A DNA stretch of 64,000 nucleotides. Origin: Mastigias papua (lineage: Eukaryota; Cnidaria; Scyphozoa; Rhizostomeae; Mastigiidae). Of this stretch, positions 1 to 11,068 are shown piece after piece. The notes beneath the pieces were generated by a model. It ran no database searches. It saw nothing but the letters and a program-made list of their open reading frames with translations, and had not been told where the DNA came from. The DNA is taken from positions 16,164,714-16,228,713 of the forward strand of contig OZ025273.1 in assembly GCA_964019165.1 (NCBI GenBank), written 5' to 3'. The translations under genes and the position numbers were made by a program. Every line of letters starts with the position of its first letter. Position 1 is the stretch's first letter.

Positions 1-274
1 TTGTATCTTGCTTTTTTATGGCTGGCTTTATGTAATTCAAAATAATATTAAACTTCTCTTCATCCAATCTAACATACTGGTGATAAGCCTCTTTATCTTC
101 ACTTGCCAGTTCCTGTACGAGATTATTGAACACTCCAAGCTCTTGTCTTTCACCTATCCAACCCTTTACCCATTTTCTTCTTTTCTTCGAACGGCGCCTT
201 TTAATGCATAGGGAAAGGACTACAGCAAGGCCAGCAAGTAGCTTTATTTTCTTCGAGTACGAGAGTGGAGCCAT
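1..274 (-). CDS. Harbinger nuclease, N-terminal exon (partial)
   Basis: This is the HARBI1-like transposase first exon, read on the minus strand from an ATG at 274-272. It shows a short hydrophobic N-terminal stretch, a basic run (KRRRSKKRRKW), then the conserved motifs LVQELASEDKEAYHQYVR and IKPAIKKQDT. The same segment occurs in elements B and C of this window (LIRELNAEDPEQF...LISKQDT in B). No stop is seen over 91 codons. The DDE domain should lie to the left of base 1. The frame was found by reading the reverse complement and comparing it with the other Harbinger genes here. Confidence 0.75.
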   Translation of the reverse strand, partial: MAPLSYSKKIKLLAGLAVVLSLCIKRRRSKKRRKWVKGWIGERQELGVFNNLVQELASEDKEAYHQYVRLDEEKFNIILNYIKPAIKKQDT

Positions 275-310
275 CTTGCTTCAACAGAACTCGCTCGTGT
301 GCGCCTGCTT

Positions 311-411
311 CAGAGACAATTGTGCTTGTGTCCGAAACACAGAAGTTGCCCGTGTGTGTGTCTGTCAAAGACAACTGTTGCTGTGTTCCAAACACAAAAG
401 GTGCTCGTGTG
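311..411. repeat. Subterminal tandem duplication in element O
   Basis: Two imperfect copies of a roughly 55-bp unit lie side by side. Both contain CA(G/A)AGACAA(T/C)TGT, a GTGT(C/T)C(G/C)AAACACA core and CCGTGTG or TCGTGTG. They sit directly inside the element terminus and upstream of the nuclease start, so they may be transposase-binding or promoter repeats. That role is an inference. Confidence 0.55.
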
Positions 412-462
412 CGGCAGCCTTTAGTAATGGCCGACTTTGATTACTAAAGTGATATTTACTGG

Positions 463-1780
463 GCAACTGTAAAATGCAGGTCACCAGATAATGTAAAATG
501 CAGTTGATACCACAAAACAGGACGTTACTCAGAACTGGTTACTTGGCTATGGCTGTGGGAACGGCTTGCAGCTGTCTACTGTATTTTTCCATTTTTCATT
601 TGTACACAGTTTGCAAGCAATAGCTGATTGCCAAGAGAGGGAATTAGAAAATGGACAAAATAATGTAAATCGGGATTTAAACAAATGGAGAGGGGAAATA
701 ATGGCACAGAGAAATTTACAGGCACACAAATGCATATAAACATCGATCATTGGGGGATACATGATTGTCTGTATAAGGAAAAGGTTTATAAGAAACCTAG
801 TACTAGGTACACTAAAATGTAAGAAACAGTTGTAACTACAAGGAAAGAGTTAAGAAATGTTAGAAATTTATGTGCTTTCTTTCAAAGTTTTTGAACCCCA
901 ACCCGCCCTTTTCTCTATAGATGTAGAAAAGTATCCACTACAGTATCTTTATGTCCTTAACCTCATGAGCAATACAAGAGTGTTTCCTGCTCTGCTTTTG
1001 TAGTCACTGAAACTTTTTCTATCGACTTACCAAGCCTGTAAGAAACTTTTAGAACAAAGACTGTGGATTAAAGTTAGGAATCCTATACTATTTCTTACAA
1101 AATAGAAAAGTGTATGGCGTACGAGGCGTGGAGAGTTTGGGTTAATCTAGATCACTGGTGTTAAACAATAAACATATGTTTTGTAGAGAACAATAGTGAA
1201 AGGTTGTCTTCACATTGATTGGAAATACTTTATTTTGAAGTGCATTATTCTACTGGTTTTGATAGAAGTATTCCATGACATTGGAGAGGACGAACGCACT
1301 TTCAGAGACTGCTAGTGAAAGTGCTATAAGCTTTACCTTTTACCCATGGTTTCTGGCACATGTGTAAAGTCTAGGGATGAATGAAATGCCTATAAAGAGA
1401 ATGTGCATCAAACATGGTGTAAATTGCTGTCAATTCCATAATGTGCTGTATCAAGGGGCAATGGTCAGAGTTCAACATACCTGATTTTCATTGCCATAAA
1501 ACAGTAACTGAGATGGTTCCTAGAAAAGTGTTGCAAACAAAAAGTGCCCAACCAGTTATAAAGTAACTACACGGCAATCTGATATTTGCATGAATGTGCA
1601 TCATCCCTGCCTGACAAGTAATAGATTTGTCTTCTGGGAACAATTTCAGATTCATTGATGGCCCCTAGCTTCATTTCCTTATGGGATAGATTGAACCACA
1701 TGGCCTCCTCAGAAAAATGCAAGTGGCTGCCAGTGTGACCTGCATTTTATGTGACCTGGTGACCTGCATTTTTCAGTTGC
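463..1780. mobile_element. Non-autonomous DNA element (MITE-like), about 1.3 kb
   Basis: The left end (GCAACTGTAAAATGCAGG) matches the reverse complement of the right end (GCAACTGAAAAATGCAGG). The inverted repeats extend for about 40 bp and each contains a second AAAATGCAG motif. No coding frame is visible between them. I found no clear target duplication, so the superfamily is unassigned. Confidence 0.6.
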
Positions 1781-1943
1781 TGATATGCACTTACTACAAG
1801 TAAGAATGATGAGTTATAAGGTAACTGTTGTGCAGTGCTGTGCCAATGTGTATGTGCACAATATACAGAAGGGAGTGTAAGTTTCATCAACTATTCACCT
1901 GCAATTAGCAGTTGGGGGTTTTAAGAGGAGATATCCCCAACTA

Positions 1944-2692
1944 TTGTCATCGTCGTCGATGTGTGCTATGTCAGATTCTGACATTGGTTGTCACTTTATG
2001 GTATTTGTCTTTGATGGTAGTGAGATGGATCAGCTCAACAGGTCTCAATTTCACCCTGTTTGCCAGTAGCCTGGTGTAGAGTAGCCGTTGACGTCCCCTT
2101 GCTTTTGTGCCTTCAAGTCTGCCAGTGATTGTCTGATGTTCTAATGTTTTCTTCCTCGTTACATGTCGAAAGACACCAAATTGTCTTGTGGATCGTTTTT
2201 ATTAATTTCAAACTCGTTTGTGCTTTCCATAGGATCTCCTCATTGCTAATTCTTTTTATCCATGGTACCATTAGAATGTGTCTCAGGAACCACATCTTTG
2301 TGGCAACTAATCTCTTTTCCATTGCTATGCTTATTGTCCAGGTTTCACACCCATAGAGGAGTGTGCTCCAGACATTGATGCCTTTAGAGGTTAAGATGCT
2401 TGCCATTGATTTAAAAGCTGCTTTAGCAATCCTGATTCCTCTGAGAATATCCTTATCTGATTTGCTGTTGGATGTTATCAAGCTACCAAGATAGATGAAG
2501 CTGTCCACTTGCTTTATGATTGCTCCATCCACCTATATAGAGCATTCTGGAATTTGGGATTCTTAGAGATTACTTGGGAGAAAGATTTTGTCTGATTGAT
2601 TTCCAGACCTGCTTTATTATTCTCTGTAGTAACTATATCCATGATCTTCTGGGGTTGATCTTCTGTCTCAGCAATGATAGCAGTGTCATCGG
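1944..2692 (-). pseudogene. LINE reverse transcriptase, C-terminal half and 3' tail
   Basis: On the minus strand this region encodes the end of a LINE RT. The frame starts at DDTAII (second half of the YADD active site), followed by the thumb region (YLGSLITSNS...RGIRIAKAAF), LLYGCETWT, and a basic C-terminus (GTKARGRQRLLYTRLL). A CGACGACGATGA microsatellite-like tail at about 1944-1957 marks the 3' end. The reading frame shifts near 2532. It resembles the intact LINE at 39086-42552 and is RTE-like. The first half of YADD lies at 11069-11124, on the far side of the Gypsy insertion. Confidence 0.85.
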
Positions 2693-2827
2693 TGTTATGT
2701 TATTTTAGTGTTATTTACATGAAGTACTTAAGGACATGTTTTCAGAGTTATAAGTTTGGTCATGAGAAACACGTTGTCATTTGTGTGTCTTCATCATACA
2801 CTGTCTGGGATTCTGTGGAGCATAACA
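2693..2827 (+). repeat. Gypsy 5' LTR
   Basis: The 135-bp LTR begins TGTTATG and ends CATAACA, a perfect 7-bp terminal inversion. It matches the 3' LTR at 10929-11063 along its full length with only scattered differences, which suggests a moderately young insertion. It should hold the promoter and the polyadenylation signal; I do not see a clear TATA box. Confidence 0.95.
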
Positions 2828-2845
2828 TGGTGTCAGTTGGGATTT
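2828..2845 (+). promoter_or_regulatory. Gypsy primer-binding site
   Basis: The bases directly after the 5' LTR read TGGTGTCAGTTGGGAT. They begin with TGG, the complement of a tRNA CCA tail, at the position expected for the minus-strand primer. The tRNA identity is not assigned. Confidence 0.6.
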
Positions 2846-2938
2846 ATCAAGACCCACATCTCTGGAAGGATAAGTAGACACTAATTCTCTCTTGCTGTAG
2901 TTAAATAGCACTTGACTGCTGATAGCTTTCTGTTCCTG

Positions 2939-3834
2939 ATGGATCTAGGCCTATATTTTTCGCCACTGCAACCTCTCAGTTTTGAGGGCAACCTTTCAAA
3001 CAACTGACAGATTTGGAAACAGGAATTGACCCTTTATTTAGATGCCACTGAGTTGTCCTCCAAGCCCAACCAAATCAAGTCGAGCATTTTCCGTACTGGC
3101 ATAGACAAAAAGGGGAGAGAAATGTATAATTCATTCATGTTTGAGTCGGACGCAGACAAAATAAAGTTAGCTAAAAGTATAGAGAAATTCGATGACTACT
3201 GTACCCCCGGAAAAATCATACATTCTTGAGGTACAACTTCTTGACATACCGGCAACAACATGGTGAAAGTTTTGATGAGTTCACAACTACTCTACAAAAA
3301 CTAGCTCAGGACTGTGACTTTGGTACCCTCAAGGACTCCTTGCTCAAGGACATTATCACTATCGGGACAAACGATGTAGCCCTACAAGAACGTTGGTTAG
3401 GGAGCCTGATATAGACCTAGACAAATCCATAAAACTAGGCAAGGCTGCCGAGGTATCTCGCCAGCAAGCTAAAATTCTTCAAGCCCATGGTGAGGAAAAA
3501 TCTACGTCAGCCATAACAAAGACATTTGAAAGACAAACCACCATCACATTATTCCAAAGAACAGGGTACCTTAAAAATTATCCAATGTAAGTTTTGCAGG
3601 TACACACATAGCAGAGGGAACTGTCCTGCCTATAATAAAACTTGCAATACTTGTGGTAGGAGAGGCCATTTTTCCACTTGCTGTAACCAGAAACGTGTCA
3701 GGGCTATACATAGACATATGCCCCAGGACCCCCCATCAGACATGGAGGCTGAAGAGAAAGATTACTTTGTTGGGGCAGTCCACCAAGCTCATGAAGTCAA
3801 GCCAGCCACCCATCCCACAGTTTGTGAGACTTAA
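2939..3834 (+). pseudogene. Gypsy gag polyprotein, broken
   Basis: The gag frame opens at ATG 2939 and spans at least three frames by 3834, with an early TGA where NNWQIWKQ is expected. Recognisable pieces are the N-terminal capsid-like part (WKQELTLYL), the motif GESFDEFTTTLQKLAQDC, LQERWL, a DLDKSIKL...SRQQAK helix, and two zinc knuckles (CKFC...CPA and CNTCGRRGHFSTCC). The layout is that of Metaviridae gag proteins. It is non-functional as written. Confidence 0.85.
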
Positions 3835-4724
3835 TCTGTGAACCCCCTAGCTGAAGATGAGTAGCTTGTTCCTATTGACACATATGGTTCCTTAATTCCC
3901 TACAAACTTGATACTGGTGCCCAAGTCAATATTCTCTCCGGGGCTAACTACCAACAGTTACAACAAAAATCTCAGCTCCACCCATCCATGGTGAAAGTAT
4001 CAGCATACAATGGCTCAGCCATACCAGTTGCTGGTAAATCTGTTCTAAATCTCCACTACAAAGGGAAACGTTAGTCAGTGATGGTCATCATTGTAGATAT
4101 TGATGCGACCCCCATTCTCGGCCTTGCCACATGCTCACTTTTGAACCTCATCAAGCACGTTATGCAGATTAATGATAGCATGCACACCCTCATGACAGAA
4201 AAGTCAAGACTTGCTTTGGAGAAGTCGGGAACTCCCTGGTGTGCACCATATCACCATAGATCCAGCTGTGCCCCCTGTTATCCATCCCCCTCACACCTTG
4301 CCCATTGCCTTGAAAGAGAAATTAGACCAGGAACTCAAACGGATGGTTAAGTTGGGCATCATCAAGCCAGTACATGAGCCTACAGACTGGGTCAACAGTT
4401 TAGTGGTTGTTGAAAAACCCAATGGAAAGCTACGAATATGCTTAGATCCCAAAGACCTTAAAAAGGCAATAAAGCGCCATCATTTTCATGTTCCAACAAC
4501 CGAAGAAATTCTTGCATCTATGAGTAATGCCCACCTCTTCACTACACTTGATGCCTCAAATGCCTATTGGCAGAGTGAAGTAGATGAGGAAAGCTCCAAA
4601 CTCCTGACCTTTAATACCCAATTTGGGCGTTTCTCTTTTAGATGACTCCCCTTCGGCATTCACTCAGCCAGTGAAATTTGTCAATTCAAAATCTCCCAAC
4701 TTTTGGAAGGCATTGACGGCGTGC
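3835..4724 (+). pseudogene. Gypsy pol, protease and RT N-terminal half
   Basis: An aspartic protease is visible (LDTGAQVNIL, then the flap and TPILGLATC), followed by the RT palm and fingers. Motifs include LGIIKPVHEPTDWVNS, LRICLDPKDLKKAI and FTTLDASNAYWQ, which carries the first catalytic Asp. Stops occur at the gag-pol boundary, in the protease (GKR*) and before LPFGIHSAS. The RT stops at EGIDGVL, where Harbinger A is inserted. The rest resumes at 8699. Confidence 0.9.
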
Positions 4725-4727
4725 TTA

Positions 4728-4818
4728 AGGCTGGTTTTCATATGTTGTAATTCATCGGCGATGGTCGCAGACCTGGATCTGCGACTGTCGCCGATGAATT
4801 ACAACATATGAAAACCAG
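4728..4818. repeat. Fold-back duplication of the A terminus
   Basis: The left terminus is followed at once by an inverted copy of itself. About 43 bp (ending ATGGTCGCAGACC) pair with the downstream arm ending GAATTACAACATATGAAAAC. The left end is therefore a near-perfect hairpin of about 90 bp; the right end has only one copy. Confidence 0.85.
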
Positions 4819-4830
4819 ATTTTACAACAG

Positions 4831-4890
4831 TCGCAGACCATCGCAGACCATCGCAGACCATCGCAGACCATCGCAGACCATCGCAGATCA
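4831..4890 (+). repeat. 10-bp tandem repeat, six copies
   Basis: Six tandem copies of TCGCAGACCA lie here, the last with one change. The same TCGCAGAC word recurs singly at both ends of element A, so these are likely subterminal transposase-binding sites. That role is inferred from position only. Confidence 0.9.
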
Positions 4891-5056
4891 CTGGAAGATT
4901 TCAACCACTTTTGAACTTTCCGATCATCGCAAATTGTCTGCGATGGTCTGCGATGGAAAAAGATAATGAAAACACTCAGTCGCCGACTGTCGCAGACAAT
5001 CTGCACAGGAAGTACAAAGTTTGCATCCATTTCCATTATTTTATTTGCAAAACAAA

Positions 5057-6048
5057 ATGGCCGACAAAGATGCACGAGACGACGATGCTTCGTTTGTGGA
5101 GATCATTAAGGAATATCCAGCAATATATGATCGTTCCAGCAAAGATTTCAAGGATAAAAGCAAGAAGTCGAACAGCTGGAAAGCAATATCAGAGCGACTA
5201 GACAAGTCAATTGATTTGGTGAAAAGGAGGTACGAAAGTATAAGAACCCAATTCAGTAGATATTTACGAGCGAGTAAAGGCTCGTCAGGCTGCGGCAGTA
5301 TGGATATCCCGCTCGACCCAAAGTTTGAGCACTTGCACTGGTTGAGACATTTCATAATCAGTAGGGCAAGTACAACAAACTTCAAAAAAAACAATAGTAT
5401 AATCCGAAAGGCAAGAAAGGGCTATAATGACCCCGATTTCGATCCTATGGATAAAAGTGAGGAGAGTGAGCCAACATCCGAACCAGAAATGGTGGGTGAT
5501 GAAGTTTTGGAAGTAGAAGAAACAAATACAAATGATGATGTTGCTCCCAATACCGATTTACAGGCCATATCTTCAATTTCAGATGGTGAAAGCAGAGCAG
5601 AAAGTTATGCCAGCTCAGCTTATTCACAAAAGCCAAAAACCTGGATGAAAAGAGAAAGTAGAAAAAGGCACTTGGAAAAACTGATCGCCAACTTTCTAAT
5701 GCCATGGAGAGTCTGAGCAAGAGATTAAGAATCTCACAGCAGAAGCAAGCACTGAACCAAGAGACAGCTAATTTCGATGAAGATCACTACTATGCAATGA
5801 GCATTGCCAGCCGACTCAGGAGCCTTGACAGAATGCAGAAAGCCCTTGCAAGGCATGCAATCGAGACATTATTCCTCGACATTGAGCTTGGGTACTATAG
5901 CAATCCTTTAATGCAACAAAATGTTCCATCACATACTCCCAAGACACCAGCCAATCATTACTGGCAAAACCAAGTATTGCGGTTTAACAATACTCCAACA
6001 TCACCGATGAATCATCAACCATTTAATTCTGGACCTTCAGGAGACTGA
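5057..6048 (+). pseudogene. MADF/Myb-like protein of element A (one frameshift)
   Basis: This is the Harbinger accessory DNA-binding protein. ATG 5057 lies in a good context (AAAATGG). A MADF domain covers about residues 12-95, including IIKEYPAIYDRSSKDFKDK, SNSWKAISERL, RRYESIRTQFSRYL and HLHWLRHF. An acidic linker follows (about 120-185), then a C-terminal BESS-like segment (YYAMSIASRLRSLDRMQKAL). The frame breaks in an A5 run at 5676-5680, where one A is missing relative to a continuous reading; downstream the frame runs to 6048. By family knowledge it would guide the nuclease to the ends. It lies tail to tail with the nuclease, 546 bp apart. Confidence 0.85.
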
Positions 6049-6423
6049 TTTAACATGTGGTAAAATTAGGGAGAGGTCAAGTACCTACCAGAAGGGGCTG
6101 GAGGAATGTCCAATGACTGAGCAAGTATTTTTGGCCTCTCGCCCTTTCAAGTCACGATTTTTTCTATCCCTGCCAGCCCCTGCCATAAGTATTTGATCAA
6201 TTTTCATACCCCAGTTATACATTGAAATTTTTTCAATATTTATGTTCATTCATAAGTTCATTTATACAATTTCTAACGGTATAAATCAGTTTTTGTATCA
6301 ATGAAATGCAATGTAGGCCAAAGGGACTAGGTAAACAGTAGCTCATTGGGAAACGACAATTCAGACAATACTTCTAATATTAGCTGTTATACTAGCCAGA
6401 ATAACATGCTAAGCCTACCGTAA

Positions 6424-6482
6424 ATAGTATAATAACAATAATAGTACCAATAATAATAGTAGTAATAATAAAAATAATAAAT
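6424..6482. repeat. AT-rich ATA/AAT microsatellite
   Basis: An imperfect run of ATAATA/AATAATAGT units lies in the non-coding space between the two convergent genes of element A (6049-6593). Nothing else is recognised in that gap. Confidence 0.7.
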
Positions 6483-6593
6483 GTCTGACCTTTTCCCTTT
6501 TAAAAGCAGTTCTTTACATGAAAAGTTCATAGTATAAGTCTCAAGCTATTACATCACAACTATTCATTGATCGTTTGTCCAATAAATTTTTCC

Positions 6594-8531
6594 TCATATT
6601 GGGCTCCCAATGCTGTTCATGTGGGCCTTCTGCCAACGGACTGCGCCATCTATGCTGTTGAAATATGCTTTGAAAGAATCACAAGTCATTTTTGCATGAA
6701 AAGTCGAAGTGTTGAATGCACGGCCAGTGGATATAGCCCTCATTGCTCCAGTTTCCCCTTCAACAATTGACCGGCAGTCTCCAGACACAACTTTGCCTGA
6801 GCAATCTTCTGAATCAATGAAACCTAATGGTGTATAGTGCACATTTTCTGTCAGCATTAAATAATTATATAGGCACAGGCAAGACTTTATTATGCTGTCA
6901 ACTAACTCTGGTTTGGCTTTGATTGGTCTTCGAAATATACGCCAGCGGGCTGCCAGAATCCCAAAAGAATTCTCTATAGTATGGCGAGCTCTGCTCAATC
7001 TGTAGTTAAAAATGGCTTGTTCCTCATTCAGACCCTTACCTGGAAACGGCTTCACTAACCATGGCTTTAGCCCAAAAATTTCATCTGCAATCAGCACATG
7101 AGGAAGGTTAAATCCCATTTACAGCAACAGGAGAAGGTATAGTAATCTCGGAGTTGATGCACGCTTTACCCATTTCAGAGGTGTTGAAGATATGAGCGTC
7201 ATTGTCCCTCCCATAATTTCCCACATCAAGTAACGTGAAGCAATACCGAGCATCGCAGATTGCCAAAAGAACAATACTAAAAAACCCTTTGTAGTTAAAA
7301 TAGTCAGAACCGCTCATACCAGGGCATTCAATGGCTACATGTTTGCCATCAAGTGCACCAAGGCAATTGGGGAAATCCCACGTATCAACAAATTTTTCAG
7401 ATATTGCACTCCATTCTTTTTCTGATTGTGGTTGCGATAGATAATCTTGATTCAGTGCATCTCATAAAGCATTGCATGTTTCATCTACGATGTTGCAAAC
7501 AGTTGTTCGTCCCAAATGACAGTTGAATGCCATAGACTGTTGGGAATCACCACTGGCCAAGTAGCGGATTGTCAATGCGAGTCTCTCAGCTGGTGTCACC
7601 GATTCACGAGATCGACACTTCTTTTTGGTAATGAGTGGAACAACACCTTTCAACAGATGCTCAAATCGCTCTGGGCCCATTCTTAAGAACCGTACTTAAT
7701 GGATAAAAAATTTTTATCAGAAAATTGACATAAGAACATATTTACGTGATTGATATGAACCAAGTAGGATTTGAACTCGTGACCTTGGCATATCTAGTAC
7801 AATTTTCTACGAACAGAGCCATGTGGAGGTATAGGGTCGTTTACCACACTAAGGATTGTACCGAGCAATCATATCATTTTGCACAGGGGGTTTTAGTAAA
7901 AATTAATTTACTACATACTTAAAAACAATTTGGAACAAGTGGTTGTACCAGATGACCTTTGTGATAAGATGGTAACAAAGAAAATTGGATAAACCTGGTG
8001 AACTTCTGCCAGATACACTAGATTTGTCCTGAAACTATTATATTTTAGCTCATATTTTAACTGCAATTGTCAATAAATACCAAATCATGTACCTTTGTGA
8101 TAAAATATATCGAATCACTTAGCGAATCACTTCATGAATATAGCACTGTTGTCATTTTTACAAATCTAATCAGGCTTCTGATAAAGAGGTGGCGAAACCC
8201 CATCAATTAAAAAGAACTGCAAAAATCCCAATAGAGATGGGGTTAAACAAAAGTAGCACACAAACAGTGCCATTTTTCAGATTAACAAAATGGTGGATAA
8301 TACTAATCTGAGAATACCTGAAAAATACTCTCTGTCATGTAAAATGAGCTCTTTTACCAATGTATGAAATTGCCCAACCCTTTGTCGCTGCTGCCATATC
8401 TTCCTTATCCAGATTCGTTTCTTTCGGTAGGGCTTTCTTCTTACTAGCCTCCTTTTCTTTAGTAATAGTGCTATTACTAGCAGCAATTTACCTTGCAAGA
8501 GCAGCTGCTGAATGTTGCTTTGGTCCACCAT
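6594..8531 (-). pseudogene. Harbinger A nuclease (HARBI1-like), two exons, broken
   Basis: Exon 1 is 8531-8319: a hydrophobic N-terminus, a basic stretch and QFHTLVKELILHDREYF, with donor GTATTC. Exon 2 runs from 7690 to 6594. It contains an HTH part (SPAERLALTIRYLASG...GRTTVCNIVDETCNAL), the first catalytic Asp in GALDGKH, the second in NYGRDNDAHIF, ADEIFGLKPW, and the Glu in ENSFGILAARW. Defects are a TGA replacing the expected Trp after CNAL (about 7462), a frameshift after SPVAVNGI (about 7110), and a poor acceptor (CG instead of AG) before exon 2. It cleaves and joins element ends when intact. Confidence 0.9.
7757..7830 (-). ncRNA. tRNA-like segment (SINE head or tRNA pseudogene)
   Basis: On the minus strand the sequence reads like a tRNA body: an A-box-like TGGCTCTGTTCGTAGA, then GGTCACGAGTTCAAATCC, which resembles the pol III B box. 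The acceptor ends do not pair, so this is not a working tRNA gene. It lies in the intron of the element A nuclease. No poly(A) tail is obvious. Confidence 0.3.
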
Positions 8532-8698
8532 CTTGCAATTAACATGTTAGTTTACACGCCAAACTGAGAGTTACAAACAAATACAGCATGCGATAATCGC
8601 AGACAGTCTGCAATGGTCGCAGACAATTGGCGATCATTTGGAATACATGTGTCTGCGGCTGTCGGCCATGAAGTACAACATATGAAAACCAGCCTTTA

Positions 8699-10919
8699 AC
8701 AGCCAAGACGACATCATAATATGGGGCTCTGACAAGGCTGAGTCCACTGAATCAGCAGGTCTGAAACTCAATAAAGATAAGTGCAAGTTTGACATTACAG
8801 CCACAAGATCTTGGCCATAAGATATCAGGAGAGGGGGTGGAAGCTGACCCCTCAAAACTTCAGGCACTCTTAAACATGCCAGAACCCACTTCCAAAAAGG
8901 AGCTCCAATGTTTCCTGGGGATGATAGCGTATCTGGGAAAATTCATACCCAACCTCTCTGATCTCACAGCCCCTCTTCGCAGCCTCCTTGAGGAAGTTGT
9001 CATTTACTCATTTGACAAAGGACAGAAAGAAGCATTCAAAACCCTCAAAACTGTCATCACATCCAGCCCAGTCCTCAAGTGTTTTGATCCAGCCCTACCA
9101 ATACGAATACAGGCAGATGCATCCAGTCACGGCCTAGGCGCACTACTAGAACAGCAGCATCCCCACGGTTGGCTTCCTATTGCATTTGCAAGTCGATCCA
9201 TGACACAATCTGAGAAAAAGTACTGTCAGCTAGAGAAAGAGACTCTAGCCATCGTTTTTGCATGTGAAAGATTTCAACAATACATCTATGGCCAAAAATT
9301 TGACATATAGATGACCACCAGCCACTCAAATCTATTTTAACAAGATGCTGACAAAGTGCCCCCCACGGATTCAACGCTTTCTGCTACGCCTACTGTAGTA
9401 TGACTATGAAATGCACTATATTAAAGGCAGTCAGCTCTGCATTCCTGATGCTCTTAGTCATGCCCCATTGAGTGACATCACTCCTGAAATACCTGAAACA
9501 GAAATCACCTGCCATGTGCAACTGATCATGTCCTGTCTACCAATCAGCATTGCAAAGCACCAACAAAGTGCTGCAGAAACACATGTTGATCCCACAATGC
9601 AACACTTAGTCCAGTATGTCAATCATGGTTGGCCCCACTCACGTCACGATATTCCTCTTGCAACACGGCCGTATGTCACCTTTCGAGATTAGATCACATA
9701 CCAAGAAGGACTCCTCCTCAATGGATAGCGCATTATTATTCCTGCTACATTACGAACTGAAATGAAAAATTCGGGCACGTGAGACCCTGTACTGGCCACT
9801 CATTAACGGAGAAATAGAAGACATGATTAAATCTTGCAGCACATGCCAAGTGCATCAAAACCAACAATCGGCAGAACCATTGATTCCTCATGATATTCCA
9901 GCAACCCCATGGCAGAAAGTAGCCACAGATCTATTTTCATTATGGAAAAAGGATTACATCATTGTCGCTGATTACACATCCAAATTCTTTGACCTCAGTC
10001 AACTAGCGATACCAATGCTTCACCCATTGTTATGCATACCAAATGCACCTTTTCAAAATTTGGTATTCCTAAGGAAGTCATTTCAGACAATGGGCCACAG
10101 TACATATCCCAAGAATATGCCACATCTGCACATGACTGGGACTTTCAACACATCACCAGTAGCACGGAATACCCTCACAGCAATGGTGTCATTGAGTGAA
10201 CCGTTCAAACTGTCAAAAAGACACTAAGAAAAGCACTTCACAGTGGTGATGACCCTTATTTGGCACTACTTGCTCTCCGCACCACTCCACTCTCTCATGA
10301 CAAGCCAGCTCCAGCCACCATTTTCATGAACCACCAGCTCCGCACCACCCTACCCACAGTTCACAACCCCACTCAGCCACCTAGCGACCCCAGCAAAATA
10401 AAGGTTTCAGAGAACCACCAAACAAACCAGCCTCATCGCAACCTGCAGCCTCTTGCAGCAGGAGACTCTGTTCGCTTTCGTGGCAAAGGAGCCTGGGATC
10501 GCAAAGGAGTGGTATTAGATAAATGCAAGCAGCTGCGTTCTTACCACATAGTTACCAACAGAGGAACCACTGTTTGCAGAAACAGAAGACATCAGCTACA
10601 CACCAAAGAAAGCATTAAACCATTTGAGCACTTTGAGTTAATGGACTTCGAACTGGAGGATGAGTCACAGCCACATCCACAAATGGCACCACAACCTCCT
10701 CCACAGGCAAATCGCCCAGCCCAACTCGACCAATATGGCTGCACACAAGGACATCCCACTACAACTAGATCTGGCCGCATTGTGCGAAGACCACATCACT
10801 TAACAGACTTTGCAGACCCAAACACAACATTTTACTATTATATAATCTTTACAAATGAACCTATATCAATTCGTTTTTTTGTGCTTCAAGCATTCATTAA
10901 TGTTCTGTTATTGTCTTAA
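8699..10919 (+). pseudogene. Gypsy pol: RT end, RNase H and integrase, broken
   Basis: The RT resumes with NSQDDIIIWG, where the second and third catalytic Asp residues follow Gln. RNase H shows QADASSHGLGALL and LEKETLAIVFACERF. Integrase follows: the zinc-binding part with CSTCQ, catalytic Asp residues in ATDLFSL and SDNGPQY, and Glu in NGVIE followed by a stop. A long C-terminal part runs to 10919 with GDSVRFRGKGAWDRKG. Stops or shifts occur near 8815, 9308, 9690, 9729, 9780 and 10198. The order fits Metaviridae of the K02A2.6-like type. Confidence 0.9.
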
Positions 10920-10928
10920 GGAGGGAGA
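10918..10928 (+). promoter_or_regulatory. Gypsy polypurine tract
   Basis: AAGGAGGGAGA lies directly before the 3' LTR. This is the expected plus-strand primer of reverse transcription. Confidence 0.85.
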
Positions 10929-11063
10929 TGTTATGTTATTTTTGTGGTATTTACATGAAGTACTCAACGACATGTTTTCAGAGTTATAAGTTTGATCATG
11001 AGAAACACGTTTTCATCTGTGTGTCTTCATCATACACTGTCTGGGATTCTGTGGAACATAACA
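10929..11063 (+). repeat. Gypsy 3' LTR
   Basis: This 135-bp copy matches the 5' LTR at 2693-2827, with the same TGTTATG start and CATAACA end, and is followed by the target duplication ATCGG. Confidence 0.95.
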
Positions 11064-11068
11064 ATCGG

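Larger units (their letters stand above)
1..420 (-). mobile_element. PIF/Harbinger element O, right end
   Basis: The right end of a Harbinger DNA transposon enters the window from the left. The end reads ...CGGCAGCCT at 412-420, followed by TTA (421-423), the usual 3-bp Harbinger target. The terminal GC-rich CGCACACGAGC motif resembles the terminus of element B. The element holds the first exon of a minus-strand nuclease gene. The left end and any MADF gene lie outside the window, so the second TSD copy cannot be checked. Confidence 0.75.
4728..8695. mobile_element. PIF/Harbinger element A, 3968 bp
   Basis: The terminal inverted repeat AGGCTGGTTTTCATATGTTG begins at 4728 and its complement ends at 8695. 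The flanking TTA at 4725-4727 and 8696-8698 is the 3-bp duplication typical of Harbinger. The element carries a plus-strand MADF gene and a minus-strand nuclease gene placed tail to tail. TCGCAGAC motifs cluster near both ends. It interrupts the Gypsy RT between the motif-B region and the catalytic DD codons. Confidence 0.95.
2693..11063 (+). mobile_element. Gypsy (Ty3) LTR retrotransposon, inserted in a LINE
   Basis: A full Gypsy element is bounded by two 135-bp LTRs and a 5-bp target duplication, ATCGG (2688-2692 and 11064-11068). The order is LTR, primer site, gag with zinc knuckle, protease, RT, RNase H, integrase, polypurine tract, LTR. Without the nested Harbinger A and its extra TTA it would be about 4.4 kb. 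Many stops and frameshifts are present, so it is dead. Insertion into the LINE YADD codons is exact and the flanks rejoin in frame. Confidence 0.95.

Noticed and set aside
201..440. Small Cys-rich ORFs on both strands near the left edge
   Set aside because: They come from the tandem duplication at the Harbinger O terminus; the real frame is the nuclease exon ending at base 1.
7757..7830. Functional tRNA gene
   Set aside because: The B box is good, but the acceptor stem does not pair and the A box is weak, so only a tRNA-like relic is called.
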